Assembly: GCA_021732805.1 (NCBI GenBank)
Contig: JAKFUJ010000161.1
Span: 1-7,393, forward strand
Reading direction: 5' to 3'
Origin: Betaproteobacteria bacterium
GTDB taxonomy: Bacteria > Pseudomonadota > Gammaproteobacteria > Burkholderiales > SG8-41
DNA length: 7,393 nucleotides
Shown piece by piece: positions 1 through 6,287 of this stretch (position 1 is the first letter of the stretch; the number at the start of each line of letters is the position of its first letter). A model generated the notes under the pieces. It was not told the origin of the DNA, did no database searches, and saw nothing but the letters and a program-made list of their open reading frames with translations. The translations under genes and the position numbers were made by a program.

Positions 1-37
1 CTGACACTGCCCGGTCTATGGTTTAAGATGGTCCACC

Positions 38-862
38 ATGACCGAACTCAAAGAGCACAAGCTGTTCATCAAGTCCCGCTTTGCACGGCGCGGGATTTAC
101 TGGCTGCCCAACATGTTTACCCTGGCTGCCCTGTTCGCCGGCTTTTATGCGGTGGTGCAGGCGGTCAGCGGACGTTTCGAGCATGCTGCAATCGCCATTT
201 TCGTTGCACTGGTGCTCGACGGACTTGATGGTCGCGTGGCGCGGCTGACGCATACCCAAAGCGCATTTGGCGCCGAACTCGACAGCCTGTCCGACATGGT
301 GTCGTTCGGCGTGGCGCCGGCAGTGGTGGTTTATGTCTGGGCGCTGAAGGATTTTGCCGCGATGAAAACGGTGCCGCTGCTCGGACCGTGGCTGTCCACC
401 AAACTGGGCTGGATCGCGGCCTTCGTTTACTGTGCCTGCGCTGCTTTGCGGCTGGCGCGATTCAATACCAACATCGATGTTGTCGACAAACGTTTTTTCC
501 AGGGTTTGCCCAGTCCTGCGGCAGCAGCGCTGGTCGCAGGACTGGTTCTGGCGTTGACCCAATACGAGGTCAAGGGCGTCGACGTGAAATGGCTGGCGTG
601 GGGATTGACGCTGGTTGCCGGTCTGACCATGGTCAGCAATCTCCGCTATTACAGTGGCAAGGACATCAATCTGCGCAAGAGCGTGCCGTTTTCTGCGGTG
701 GTCGCCATAGCGTTGGGCTTTGTACTGCTGATTTCTTTTGCCAACACGCTGCCCGAGCTGTTGTTTACGCTGTTTGGTGTATACGGCCTTTCGGGATATG
801 CGCTGTGGGTTTATGACAGGATGCGTCGCAAATCAGCGCCGCCTCCGGATGCTCCCGGGTAG
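38..862 (+). CDS. pssA: CDP-diacylglycerol--serine O-phosphatidyltransferase (phosphatidylserine synthase)
   Basis: Transfers phosphatidyl from CDP-diacylglycerol to L-serine, giving phosphatidylserine (precursor of phosphatidylethanolamine) and CMP, in the inner membrane. The 274-residue product carries the complete CDP-alcohol phosphatidyltransferase signature: D61, D64-G65, A68-R69, G78, D82 and D86 with the standard spacing, so the metal and substrate site looks intact. About seven hydrophobic stretches (near 22-43, 49-61, 88-103, 124-139, 160-174, 185-200 and 217-260) support an integral membrane protein of type-II PssA kind. The C-terminus is short, basic and proline-rich (RMRRKSAPPP). 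The start at 38 gives the usual N-terminus with the RRGIYWLPN stretch before the first membrane segment. An in-frame stop lies at 2-4, so no much longer form is possible. Shine-Dalgarno match is weak. In betaproteobacteria pssA commonly lies between psd and leuA, and leuA is indeed next. Family assignment is very secure. Confidence 0.96.
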   Translation: MTELKEHKLFIKSRFARRGIYWLPNMFTLAALFAGFYAVVQAVSGRFEHAAIAIFVALVLDGLDGRVARLTHTQSAFGAELDSLSDMVSFGVAPAVVVYVWALKDFAAMKTVPLLGPWLSTKLGWIAAFVYCACAALRLARFNTNIDVVDKRFFQGLPSPAAAALVAGLVLALTQYEVKGVDVKWLAWGLTLVAGLTMVSNLRYYSGKDINLRKSVPFSAVVAIALGFVLLISFANTLPELLFTLFGVYGLSGYALWVYDRMRRKSAPPPDAPG

Positions 863-867
863 CCGGC

Positions 868-896
868 TTGCATCGCCTGAAAAAAGCCGATATATT
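868..896 (+). promoter_or_regulatory. Candidate sigma-70 promoter upstream of leuA leader
   Basis: TTGCAT (868-873) and TATATT (891-896) are separated by exactly 17 bases. The -10 matches TATAAT at 5 of 6 positions, while the -35 matches only in TTG. The surrounding stretch is A+T-rich, unlike the coding DNA on both sides. Transcription would begin near 903-904, directly before or at the candidate leader ORF (905). It would give leuA its own transcript with a leader of roughly 220 bases. An imperfect terminator-like inverted repeat, CGGCTT (864-869) with AAGCCG (884-889), overlaps the same site but has no following T-run. Confidence 0.45.
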
Positions 897-904
897 TCAA
901 TCGT

Positions 905-1015
905 ATGAACCGTTTAATGCAGATCAAAAATGCCCAAAAGCTTTTGACCCAAAAGCTTCCCGTTGCCGCGCTTGCGCTGGCCGCCGGTCTGCTGCTGCGC
1001 GGCCGCGCGCGCTAA
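905..1015 (+). CDS. Candidate leucine-rich leader peptide of leuA (attenuator ORF)
   Basis: A 36-codon ORF that starts at ATG 905 (an alternative ATG lies at 917) and stops with TAA at 1013-1015, 109 bases before leuA. Nine of 36 residues are leucine. Three consecutive CTG codons at 989-997 sit near the end in the context AAGLLLRGRAR. The shape recalls the E. coli leu leader peptide, which has a leucine run followed by an RGR segment (recalled knowledge). The sequence 979-984 (GGCCGC) is perfectly complementary to 999-1004 (GCGGCC), placing the leucine codons in the loop of a hairpin, as expected if ribosome position controls RNA folding. No Shine-Dalgarno is visible for either ATG. If the promoter at 868-896 is used, translation would start almost leaderless from 905 or with a UTR of about 13 bases from 917. 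It could instead be a chance ORF or a small hydrophobic protein. The leader role is an inference. Confidence 0.42.
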   Translation: MNRLMQIKNAQKLLTQKLPVAALALAAGLLLRGRAR

Positions 1016-1045
1016 ACCCCCTCCTATCTTGCAATGCAGTTCAGT

Positions 1046-1100
1046 CCGGCCCCGACACGGTGCCGGGAACCCCGATTACGGGCGCGCAACGATTGCGTCC
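1046..1100 (+). promoter_or_regulatory. Hairpin region between leader ORF and leuA
   Basis: Two local hairpins can be drawn by eye. The first pairs CCCGACA (1051-1057) with TGCCGGG (1061-1067) through a CGG loop with one A-C mismatch. A competing stem pairs CCGGC (1046-1050) with GCCGG (1062-1066). The second pairs CGCAA (1085-1089) with TTGCG (1093-1097) around a CGA loop, extended by a G-T pair and, past a bulged C, by two G-C pairs (1081-1100). Neither is followed by a T-run, so neither is a standard intrinsic terminator. GCGCGC at 1082-1087 is also complementary to the leader's 3' end (1007-1012), which would disrupt the second hairpin. The leuA ribosome-binding site GAGG (1113-1116), 8 bases before the start, lies outside the hairpins. 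Function is inferred; no folding energies were computed. Confidence 0.3.
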
Positions 1101-1124
1101 GGCGTAAAGACTGAGGTTTGAATC

Positions 1125-2666
1125 ATGGCCAAAGAAAATTTGATCATATTTGATACGACGATGCGTGATGGCGAACAAAGCCCCGGCGCAGCGATGAGCA
1201 AGGACGACAAACTCCGTATCGCGCGGCAACTGGAGCGTATGCGGGTGGATGTCATCGAGGCCGGGTTTCCGGCGGCCAGTGACGGCGATTTTGAATCGGT
1301 ACAGGCCGTCGCGCGTGCGATCAAGGACAGCACCATCTGCGGTCTGGCTCGCGCCAATGAGCGCGACATCCGGCGTTGCGGCGAAGCGGTCAGGGTGGCA
1401 GCCCGGCCGCGGGTACATACTTTTATCGCGACATCGCCGATCCACATGGAGAAGAAGCTGCGCATGGAGCCGTCCCAGGTCATCGACCAGGCGGTGCGCG
1501 CCATCAAGTGGGCGCGCGGATATACCGACAACGTCGAATTCTCCCCGGAGGACGCCGGTCGCTCGGATCTCGATTTCCTGTGTCGTATCCTTGAGCAGGT
1601 GATCAAGGCTGGGGCCAAAACCATCAATGTTCCGGACACCGTGGGTTATACCCTGCCGGATCAGTTCGGCCGGCTCATCAAAAACCTTCGTGAGCGCATT
1701 CCAAATTCGGATCAGGCGGTGTGGTCGGTGCATTGCCACAACGATCTGGGTCTTGCAGTCGCCAACTCTTTGTCCGCCGTGCAGAACGGGGCGCGCCAGG
1801 TGGAATGCACCATCAACGGGCTCGGCGAGCGCGCCGGCAACGCGTCGCTTGAAGAAATCGTGATGGCAGTGCGCACCCGCCAGGATGTTTTCTCCTGCGA
1901 TACCAATATCGATGCCACGCAGATCGTTCCGGCTTCCAAACTGGTGTCGGGAATTACCGGCTATCCGGTGCAGCCGAACAAGGCCATTGTCGGCGCCAAC
2001 GCCTTTGCGCATGAATCCGGCATCCATCAGGACGGCGTACTGAAGCATCGCGAAACCTACGAGATCATGAGTGCTGAATCGGTGGGCTGGACCACCAACC
2101 GGCTGACGCTGGGCAAATTGTCCGGCCGCAATGCCTTCAAGACGCGGCTGCACGAAATCGGTGTCGAACTGGAGTCGGAAGAAGCGCTCAATGCTGCGTT
2201 CAAACGCTTCAAGGAACTCGCCGACAAGAAACGCGAGATTTTCGACGAAGACCTGCACGCGCTGATTACCGAGGAAAACCTTGAGCACATCGAGAATGAG
2301 CGTTACAACCTGGTCTCGCTGACTGCGCATTCCGAAACTGGTGAGCAGCCCTACGCACGCCTCGTCTTGTCCGATGACGGCAAGGAGCGGCCCTCTGAAG
2401 CCCAGGGCAGCGGGCCGGTTGATGCTGCGTTCAAGGCGATTGAAGCGCTGGTGGCGAGCAAGGCGGAGCTGCTGCTGTATTCGGTCAACGCGATCACCAC
2501 CGGCACCGATGCCCAGGGCGAAGTCACCGTGCGGCTGTCCAGGGATGGACGCATCGTCAACGGGCAGGGTGCAGATACTGACATCGTAGTGGCTTCTGCC
2601 AAGGCCTACATCAACGCGGTGAACAAACTCTGCGCGAAAGCGGAGCGACTGAATCCTCAGCTCTAG
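1125..2666 (+). CDS. leuA: 2-isopropylmalate synthase
   Basis: Condenses acetyl-CoA with 2-oxoisovalerate to 2-isopropylmalate, the first committed step of leucine synthesis, in the cytosol. The 513-residue length is typical for the bacterial LeuA1 type. The N-terminal HMGL-like TIM barrel (about 4-275) begins with FDTTMRDGEQSPG (9-21), with the metal aspartate D10. The second metal motif, SVHCHNDLGLA (201-211), supplies H203 and H205. The GERAGNASLEE stretch (234-244) and HESGIHQDG (296-304) are also present. The C-terminal part (about 390-510) fits the LeuA dimer/regulatory domain that binds leucine for feedback inhibition. The start is fixed by GAGG at 1113-1116, 8 bases before ATG, and by the family N-terminus. 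It follows pssA after 262 bases that contain a promoter-like site and a leucine-rich leader ORF, suggesting transcription control in addition to allosteric control. No defects seen. Confidence 0.97.
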   Translation: MAKENLIIFDTTMRDGEQSPGAAMSKDDKLRIARQLERMRVDVIEAGFPAASDGDFESVQAVARAIKDSTICGLARANERDIRRCGEAVRVAARPRVHTFIATSPIHMEKKLRMEPSQVIDQAVRAIKWARGYTDNVEFSPEDAGRSDLDFLCRILEQVIKAGAKTINVPDTVGYTLPDQFGRLIKNLRERIPNSDQAVWSVHCHNDLGLAVANSLSAVQNGARQVECTINGLGERAGNASLEEIVMAVRTRQDVFSCDTNIDATQIVPASKLVSGITGYPVQPNKAIVGANAFAHESGIHQDGVLKHRETYEIMSAESVGWTTNRLTLGKLSGRNAFKTRLHEIGVELESEEALNAAFKRFKELADKKREIFDEDLHALITEENLEHIENERYNLVSLTAHSETGEQPYARLVLSDDGKERPSEAQGSGPVDAAFKAIEALVASKAELLLYSVNAITTGTDAQGEVTVRLSRDGRIVNGQGADTDIVVASAKAYINAVNKLCAKAERLNPQL

Positions 2667-2710
2667 TTGATGATTGTCCTGCGCAAGTTCAATCCGCAGG
2701 CTGGGCAGAC

Positions 2711-2905
2711 ATGCTGAAATGGCTGATCACGCTGGTGGTCGTCGTGCTCGTGCTGGGATTGCTGGGCCCGTTGTTGGGCCGGTTCGGATTGGGGCGGTTG
2801 CCGGGCGACCTGCAGGCGCAGCACCGCGGGAATAAATATTATTTTCCGCTGGCAACCAGCGTCGTTTTTTCGCTGGTGATCATGCTGGTGTTGTGGATGA
2901 CCTGA
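2711..2905 (+). CDS. Small DUF2905-type membrane protein
   Basis: A 64-residue protein with two hydrophobic segments (about 3-22 and 45-62) flanking a short polar loop that contains GLGRLPGDL (26-34) and KYYFPLAT (42-49). This two-helix layout with the GRLPGD and FP motifs is characteristic of the DUF2905 family, which has no established function; length is normal for it. The gene starts 44 bases after leuA in the same direction, so it probably shares the leuA transcript. There is no good Shine-Dalgarno before the ATG, only a purine-containing stretch (GGCTGGGCAGAC). Its last 26 bases overlap the 3' end of the convergent DUF2069 gene. I do not infer any role in leucine synthesis from the position alone. 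Confidence 0.82.
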   Translation: MLKWLITLVVVVLVLGLLGPLLGRFGLGRLPGDLQAQHRGNKYYFPLATSVVFSLVIMLVLWMT

Positions 2906-3254
2906 CGCTCCGGCTGGCACGGACGAAGGCAATCGCCGCGCAGAAGATGACAACAGTCAGCATGATTTCGGCCATGGCGAGGGCTGCGCTCAGACCCCGA
3001 TCCGACCAGGCGCGAACCACACCTTCGCTGAAGTAGGCGAGGATCAGCATGGTGGATGCGCGATAGGTGTACAGCCCGCCGCGCAATATGCCCGGTGCAA
3101 TCCACAGCAGCGGCAGTACTTTCAACACCAGCCATGACCCGCCCGGCCGCAACGGGGCCAGCCACAGTTCCCAGATTGTGCACAGCAAAATCAGCGCGCA
3201 CAGACCGGCAGCGGCAATCACCTGCCAGGCACGCACCGCCTGCCGGCCATTCAT
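2880..3254 (-). CDS. DUF2069-type integral membrane protein
   Basis: A 124-residue, almost entirely hydrophobic protein with four predicted membrane helices (about 9-32, 41-55, 67-80 and 88-111) and a short polar C-terminus. The stretch LKVLPLLWIAPGILRGG (44-60), then YTYRASTML (62-70) and YFSEGVVRAWSD (74-85), matches what I recall of the DUF2069 family (small proteobacterial membrane proteins of unknown function). Its ATG overlaps the wrbA stop as ATGA (3251-3254), a pattern typical of translational coupling, so it is almost certainly co-transcribed with wrbA. wrbA followed by a DUF2069 gene is a recurrent pair in betaproteobacteria (recalled). Tail-to-tail it overlaps the DUF2905 gene by 26 bases, leaving no room for a separate terminator between the two converging transcripts. 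Function unknown. Confidence 0.8.
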   Translation of the reverse strand: MNGRQAVRAWQVIAAAGLCALILLCTIWELWLAPLRPGGSWLVLKVLPLLWIAPGILRGGLYTYRASTMLILAYFSEGVVRAWSDRGLSAALAMAEIMLTVVIFCAAIAFVRASRSVRSSTTPA

Positions 3255-3841
3255 TTGGACAGTTTTAATGCGGTTTCAGCGAGCCTGCGGCCCAACAGCA
3301 GGCACAGCTTTTTCTCGTCTGCGGAAACCGGCAGATCGCTGGCTGCGCCGGCATGATGGCTGGCGCCGTAGGGTGTGCCGCCGGTCTTGGTAGTTAACAG
3401 TTCCGGCGCCGAGTACGGCAGGCCGACGATCAGCATGCCGTGATGCAGCAGCGGCAGCATCATCGAGATCAATGTGGTTTCCTGGCCGCCGTGCAGGCTG
3501 GCAGTGGACGTGAACACGGCGGCAGGTTTGCCCGCCAGCGTGCCTTTGAGCCACAGGCTTGATGTCGAATCCCAGAAATATTTCATCGGCGCCGCCATGT
3601 TGCCGAAGCGCGTCGGCGATCCGAGGGCGAGTCCGGCGCATTCCTCAAGGTCGCGCAGTTCGGCATACGGCGCCCCGGCTTCAGGTACGGATGATTCAGT
3701 GGCTTCGGTGACCGTAGACACGCGCGGCACCGTACGCAAACGCGCGCCGACCCCCGCCTGCTCGATGCCGCGCGCGACCAACTGCGCCATTTCGCGCGTT
3801 GCGCCATGGTGGCTGTAGTAAAGCACGAGGATTTCAGTCAT
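3251..3841 (-). CDS. wrbA: NAD(P)H:quinone oxidoreductase, WrbA family flavodoxin-like protein
   Basis: FMN-dependent two-electron reduction of quinones with NAD(P)H in the cytosol, thought to limit semiquinone and oxidative stress. The 196-residue length is close to E. coli WrbA (198). Flavodoxin-fold landmarks are in order: beta-strand ILVLYYS (4-10) leading into the FMN phosphate loop SHHGATREMA (10-19); the signature GSPTRFGNMAAPMKYFWD (74-91), with the same PTRFGNM core as E. coli WrbA; FTSTASLHGGQETT (110-123); LLHHGMLIVGLPY (131-143); and GGTPYGASHHAG (154-165). The start gives the standard N-terminus directly before the first strand; Shine-Dalgarno match is poor. It lies 23 bases after the transglycosylase gene and overlaps the DUF2069 gene by 4 bases, so it is inside the proS-led run. 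No missing cofactor motif noted. Confidence 0.95.
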   Translation of the reverse strand: MTEILVLYYSHHGATREMAQLVARGIEQAGVGARLRTVPRVSTVTEATESSVPEAGAPYAELRDLEECAGLALGSPTRFGNMAAPMKYFWDSTSSLWLKGTLAGKPAAVFTSTASLHGGQETTLISMMLPLLHHGMLIVGLPYSAPELLTTKTGGTPYGASHHAGAASDLPVSADEKKLCLLLGRRLAETALKLSK

Positions 3842-3864
3842 GGGGCTGATGTGTCGATGAGAAG

Positions 3865-4497
3865 TTATTGCACGGATGCGCGGACCGGCGGTGGCATATA
3901 GCGCCAGGTGCCATGCCAGGCATTCAGCACCATGTTCGGATATTCAGCCTTGCCCAGACTGCCGTTGTATCGACCCAGGGCCCGAAACAGGTTGCCATTT
4001 TCGATATCAAGATAGTGGCGCAGGATGGTGCAACCGTAACGCAGATTGATGCGCAGGTGAAACAGGTTCTGGTCAGAGGCTCCGATCAGTTTGACCCAGA
4101 ACGGCATCACCTGCATGTAGCCGCGCGCGCCGACGCTGGATACCGCGTATTTGCGGAATGCGCTTTCAACCTGGATCAGCCCCAGCACCAGTTGCGGGTC
4201 GAGTCCGGCGCGCTTGGCTTCGTAATGCACCGTGACCAGTAATTCCTCGCGCTCAACACGATTCGGTATGCGTTTTATCAGATTGGAGGACATCGCCGCG
4301 AGCCATCTGCGCGCTTCCTGCTCGTCTTCAAAAGCCAAAAACGGAACAGCCTGATCGGCGATGGCGCGGTTCAGCGCGGCTTGAACGCTGGCTGACAGTG
4401 GTTCGTATTTTTGCCCGCCGCCATGGCTGGCCATGGGCGCCAGCAGCAGCGTGATGGCGCAGAGCGCAGCGGCGATCTCTTTGGCTACCCCTCGCAT
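3865..4497 (-). CDS. Lytic transglycosylase, SLT domain (exported)
   Basis: A peptidoglycan lytic transglycosylase that would cleave MurNAc-GlcNAc bonds in the periplasm, leaving 1,6-anhydro-MurNAc ends. The 210-residue product begins with a basic start and hydrophobic core (about 8-21) ending in a PMASHG stretch, consistent with a cleaved signal peptide; no clear lipobox. The SLT fold spans roughly 90-185. The catalytic glutamate is E111 in QVESAFRKYAVSS (109-121), followed by the classic GYMQVMP (126-132) and the ALGRYNGS segment (173-180) corresponding to the usual AYNAG motif. A helical region of about 60 residues separates signal and catalytic core. The gene starts inside the last 13 bases of proS, so translation is likely coupled. 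The GAGGGG just inside the coding region is downstream of the ATG and cannot serve it. A proS-transglycosylase order is common in betaproteobacteria. The exact subfamily is not assignable by eye. Confidence 0.92.
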   Translation of the reverse strand: MRGVAKEIAAALCAITLLLAPMASHGGGQKYEPLSASVQAALNRAIADQAVPFLAFEDEQEARRWLAAMSSNLIKRIPNRVEREELLVTVHYEAKRAGLDPQLVLGLIQVESAFRKYAVSSVGARGYMQVMPFWVKLIGASDQNLFHLRINLRYGCTILRHYLDIENGNLFRALGRYNGSLGKAEYPNMVLNAWHGTWRYMPPPVRASVQ

Positions 4498-6197
4498 ACC
4501 ATTGATTTTATTAATTTTTTTGCCTCGCTCAGCGGCAGATTGCGAGGCTCGGCGTCGCGCCGGCCCTTGTATTCGATCTGGCCTTCTTTCAGGCCGCGGT
4601 CGCCGATGACCACGCGGTGCGGCACGCCGATCAGTTCCATGTCGGCAAACATCGCACCGGGCCGTTCATCGCGATTGTCGAGAAGCACATCGATGCCTTC
4701 CGCCTGCAGATCGGTGTACAACTGGTCGGCCGCCGCTTTGACCTGCGCGCTCTTGTGGTAACCGATGGGCACGATGGCGACTTCAAACGGCGCAATGGCG
4801 CGCGGAAACATGATGCCGCGCTCGTCATGGTTCTGTTCTATGGCGGCAGCCACAATGCGCGTAACGCCGATGCCGTAACAGCCCATTTCCATGATCTGCG
4901 CTTTCCCCGATTCATTGAGGAATTCCAGTTTCAGCGCAGTGGAATATTTTGTGCGCAACTGGAAAATGTGGCCGACTTCGATGCCGCGGCACAGTTCCAG
5001 CGTGCCCTTGCCGTCGGGCGACGGATCACCGCTGATGACGTTGCGGATGTCGGCAACAATGGGCTCGGCGAAATCGCGGCCGATGTTCGCCCCTGTGTAA
5101 TGATGATCGGTGGCATTGGCGCCGATCACAAAATCGGCCATTACCATCACCGCACGATCGGCGATTACGATGCCGCTGAAACCCGCAGGGCCCAGCGAAC
5201 CGGGATCGGCGCCGAATGCGGCGCGGATGGATTCCGCCTGGGAAAACGTGACCGGCGGCTTGATTTGCGGGAGCTTGCCGGTTTTGATCAGGTTCAGATC
5301 ATGATCGCCGCGCACCAGCAGCAGCACCGGTTTGTCATCGGCGCCATCCACGACGATGGCCTTGACCGTGTGCTGCACCGGGACCTTCAGGAATGCGCAC
5401 AGCTCGGCAATGGTTTTGACGCCCGGCGTATGCACCTTCTGCAATGTTTGTGCAGCTGCGGGCCGTGTCGCAGCGGGCGCCACGGCTTCTGCCAGTTCGA
5501 TATTCGCTGCGTAATCCGACTGCGGACAGTAGGCGATGGCGTCTTCGCCGGAGTCGGCGAGCACATGGAATTCATGCGAACCGGTGCCGCCGATCGAGCC
5601 GGTGTCGGCGGCAACTGCGCGGAACTTCAGTCCCAGCCGCGTGAATATGCGGCTGTAGGTGTCATGCATGTTGCGGTATTCGCGCAGCAGATCATCGAAA
5701 TTCGCGTGGAACGAGTAGGCGTCCTTCATCACGAATTCGCGCCCGCGCATGACGCCGAAACGCGGACGGATCTCGTCGCGGAACTTGGTCTGGATCTGGT
5801 AGAAATTCAGCGGTAACTGACGGTAGCTTTTGACTTCGCGGCGCACCACGTCGCAGATCACTTCCTCATGCGTCGGTCCAAAACAGAAATCGCGCTGGTG
5901 GCGATCCTTGATGCGGAGCAACTCGGGACCGTATTGCTCCCAGCGGCCCGACTCATGCCACAGTTCGGCGGGTTGTACGGCCGGCATCAGCAGTTCGATG
6001 GCGCCGCCGCGGTTCATTTCCTCGCGGATGATCATTTCGACCTTGCGCAGCACGCGCAGGCCCAGCGGCATCCAGGTGTAAACGCCGCTGGTCAGACGTT
6101 TGATCAAGCCGGCGCGCAGCATCAGCTTGTGGCTGATGACTTCCGCCTCGGAAGGCGCTTCCTTCAGCGTGGAAATGAAAAACTGCGAGACGCGCAT
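4485..6197 (-). CDS. proS: Prolyl-tRNA synthetase (bacterial type with editing domain)
   Basis: Charges tRNA-Pro with proline in the cytosol. The 570-residue length matches the bacterial long form (E. coli 572). Class II motifs are in order: motif 1 around GVYTWMPLGLRVL (38-50); motif 2 as FRDEIRPRFGVMRGREFVMKD (139-159); motif 3 as GCYGIGVTRIVAA (439-451). The PTHEE stretch (108-112) and the GSIGGTGSHEF segment (200-210) are also typical. The inserted YbaK-like editing domain, which hydrolyses alanyl-tRNA-Pro, occupies about 225-410. It retains a lysine at 279 in HTVKAIVV, the position known to be important in E. coli ProRS. The anticodon-binding domain follows from about 470. The start is the family N-terminus MRVSQFF, with GGGAA (6208-6204 on the minus strand) some 6 bases upstream of the ATG. 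It heads the run to the transglycosylase, wrbA and DUF2069 genes. Near its 3' end the codons GCA AAA AAA include an A7 run. Confidence 0.98.
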   Translation of the reverse strand: MRVSQFFISTLKEAPSEAEVISHKLMLRAGLIKRLTSGVYTWMPLGLRVLRKVEMIIREEMNRGGAIELLMPAVQPAELWHESGRWEQYGPELLRIKDRHQRDFCFGPTHEEVICDVVRREVKSYRQLPLNFYQIQTKFRDEIRPRFGVMRGREFVMKDAYSFHANFDDLLREYRNMHDTYSRIFTRLGLKFRAVAADTGSIGGTGSHEFHVLADSGEDAIAYCPQSDYAANIELAEAVAPAATRPAAAQTLQKVHTPGVKTIAELCAFLKVPVQHTVKAIVVDGADDKPVLLLVRGDHDLNLIKTGKLPQIKPPVTFSQAESIRAAFGADPGSLGPAGFSGIVIADRAVMVMADFVIGANATDHHYTGANIGRDFAEPIVADIRNVISGDPSPDGKGTLELCRGIEVGHIFQLRTKYSTALKLEFLNESGKAQIMEMGCYGIGVTRIVAAAIEQNHDERGIMFPRAIAPFEVAIVPIGYHKSAQVKAAADQLYTDLQAEGIDVLLDNRDERPGAMFADMELIGVPHRVVIGDRGLKEGQIEYKGRRDAEPRNLPLSEAKKLIKSMVCEG

Positions 6198-6287
6198 GCC
6201 TGTTCCCGATTCGATAAAACCCTTATTCTACCGAACCTTACAACGAATCCCGCGACGAATCTTGCGATTAATCCAGTTGCTTCAAGC
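6198..6287. promoter_or_regulatory. Divergent intergenic region between proS and the spermidine-synthase-like gene
   Basis: Ninety bases, A+T-richer than the flanking genes, must hold signals for both directions. On the minus strand TAGAAT (6230-6225) is a reasonable -10 for proS and would give a 5' UTR of about 20 bases; no acceptable -35 lies 16-18 bases upstream of it. No clear plus-strand promoter was found. Near the plus-strand gene are degenerate tandem 12-mers: ACGAATCCCGCG (6243-6254), ACGAATCTTGCG (6255-6266) and a weaker ATTAATCCAGTT (6267-6278). CGAATC in the first two units has an inverted copy, GATTCG, at 6208-6213. These might be operator sites or simple duplication remnants. 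Confidence 0.35.

Noticed and set aside
1..26. Possible 3' end of an upstream gene (frame ending TAA at 24-26), perhaps psd
   Set aside because: Only eight codons are visible and they cannot be matched to any protein end; psd is merely expected from common gene order.
864..889. Inverted repeat CGGCTT / AAGCCG after pssA as a terminator
   Set aside because: Six-base-pair stem with a 14-base loop and no T-run after it; it overlaps a better promoter candidate.
868..1107. 79-codon frame between pssA and leuA, in a different frame from the leader ORF
   Set aside because: No ribosome-binding site, its start lies within the promoter-like element, and there is no recognisable protein character; the leucine-rich 905-1015 frame fits the context better.
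1014..1119. Pairing of AAACC plus TC (1014-1023, with a CCC bulge) to the leuA ribosome-binding region 1113-1119
   Set aside because: The bulged pairing is weak and long-range, and a ribosome at the leader stop would uncover leuA when leucine is plentiful, the reverse of the expected response.
1041..2330. A 429-codon open frame on the minus strand opposite leuA
   Set aside because: It is wholly antisense to a strongly supported leuA, its protein is rich in R, H, G and D without recognisable domains, and long antisense frames are expected in GC-rich genes with biased codon use.
4617..5816. A 399-codon open frame on the plus strand opposite proS
   Set aside because: Antisense to conserved proS motifs, no recognisable fold, and composition typical of a mirrored GC-rich gene.
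5868..6287. 140-codon upstream extension of the spermidine-synthase-like frame
   Set aside because: It is mostly antisense to the 5' part of proS, has low-complexity composition, and homologues begin near the MKFLPKWR start at 6288.
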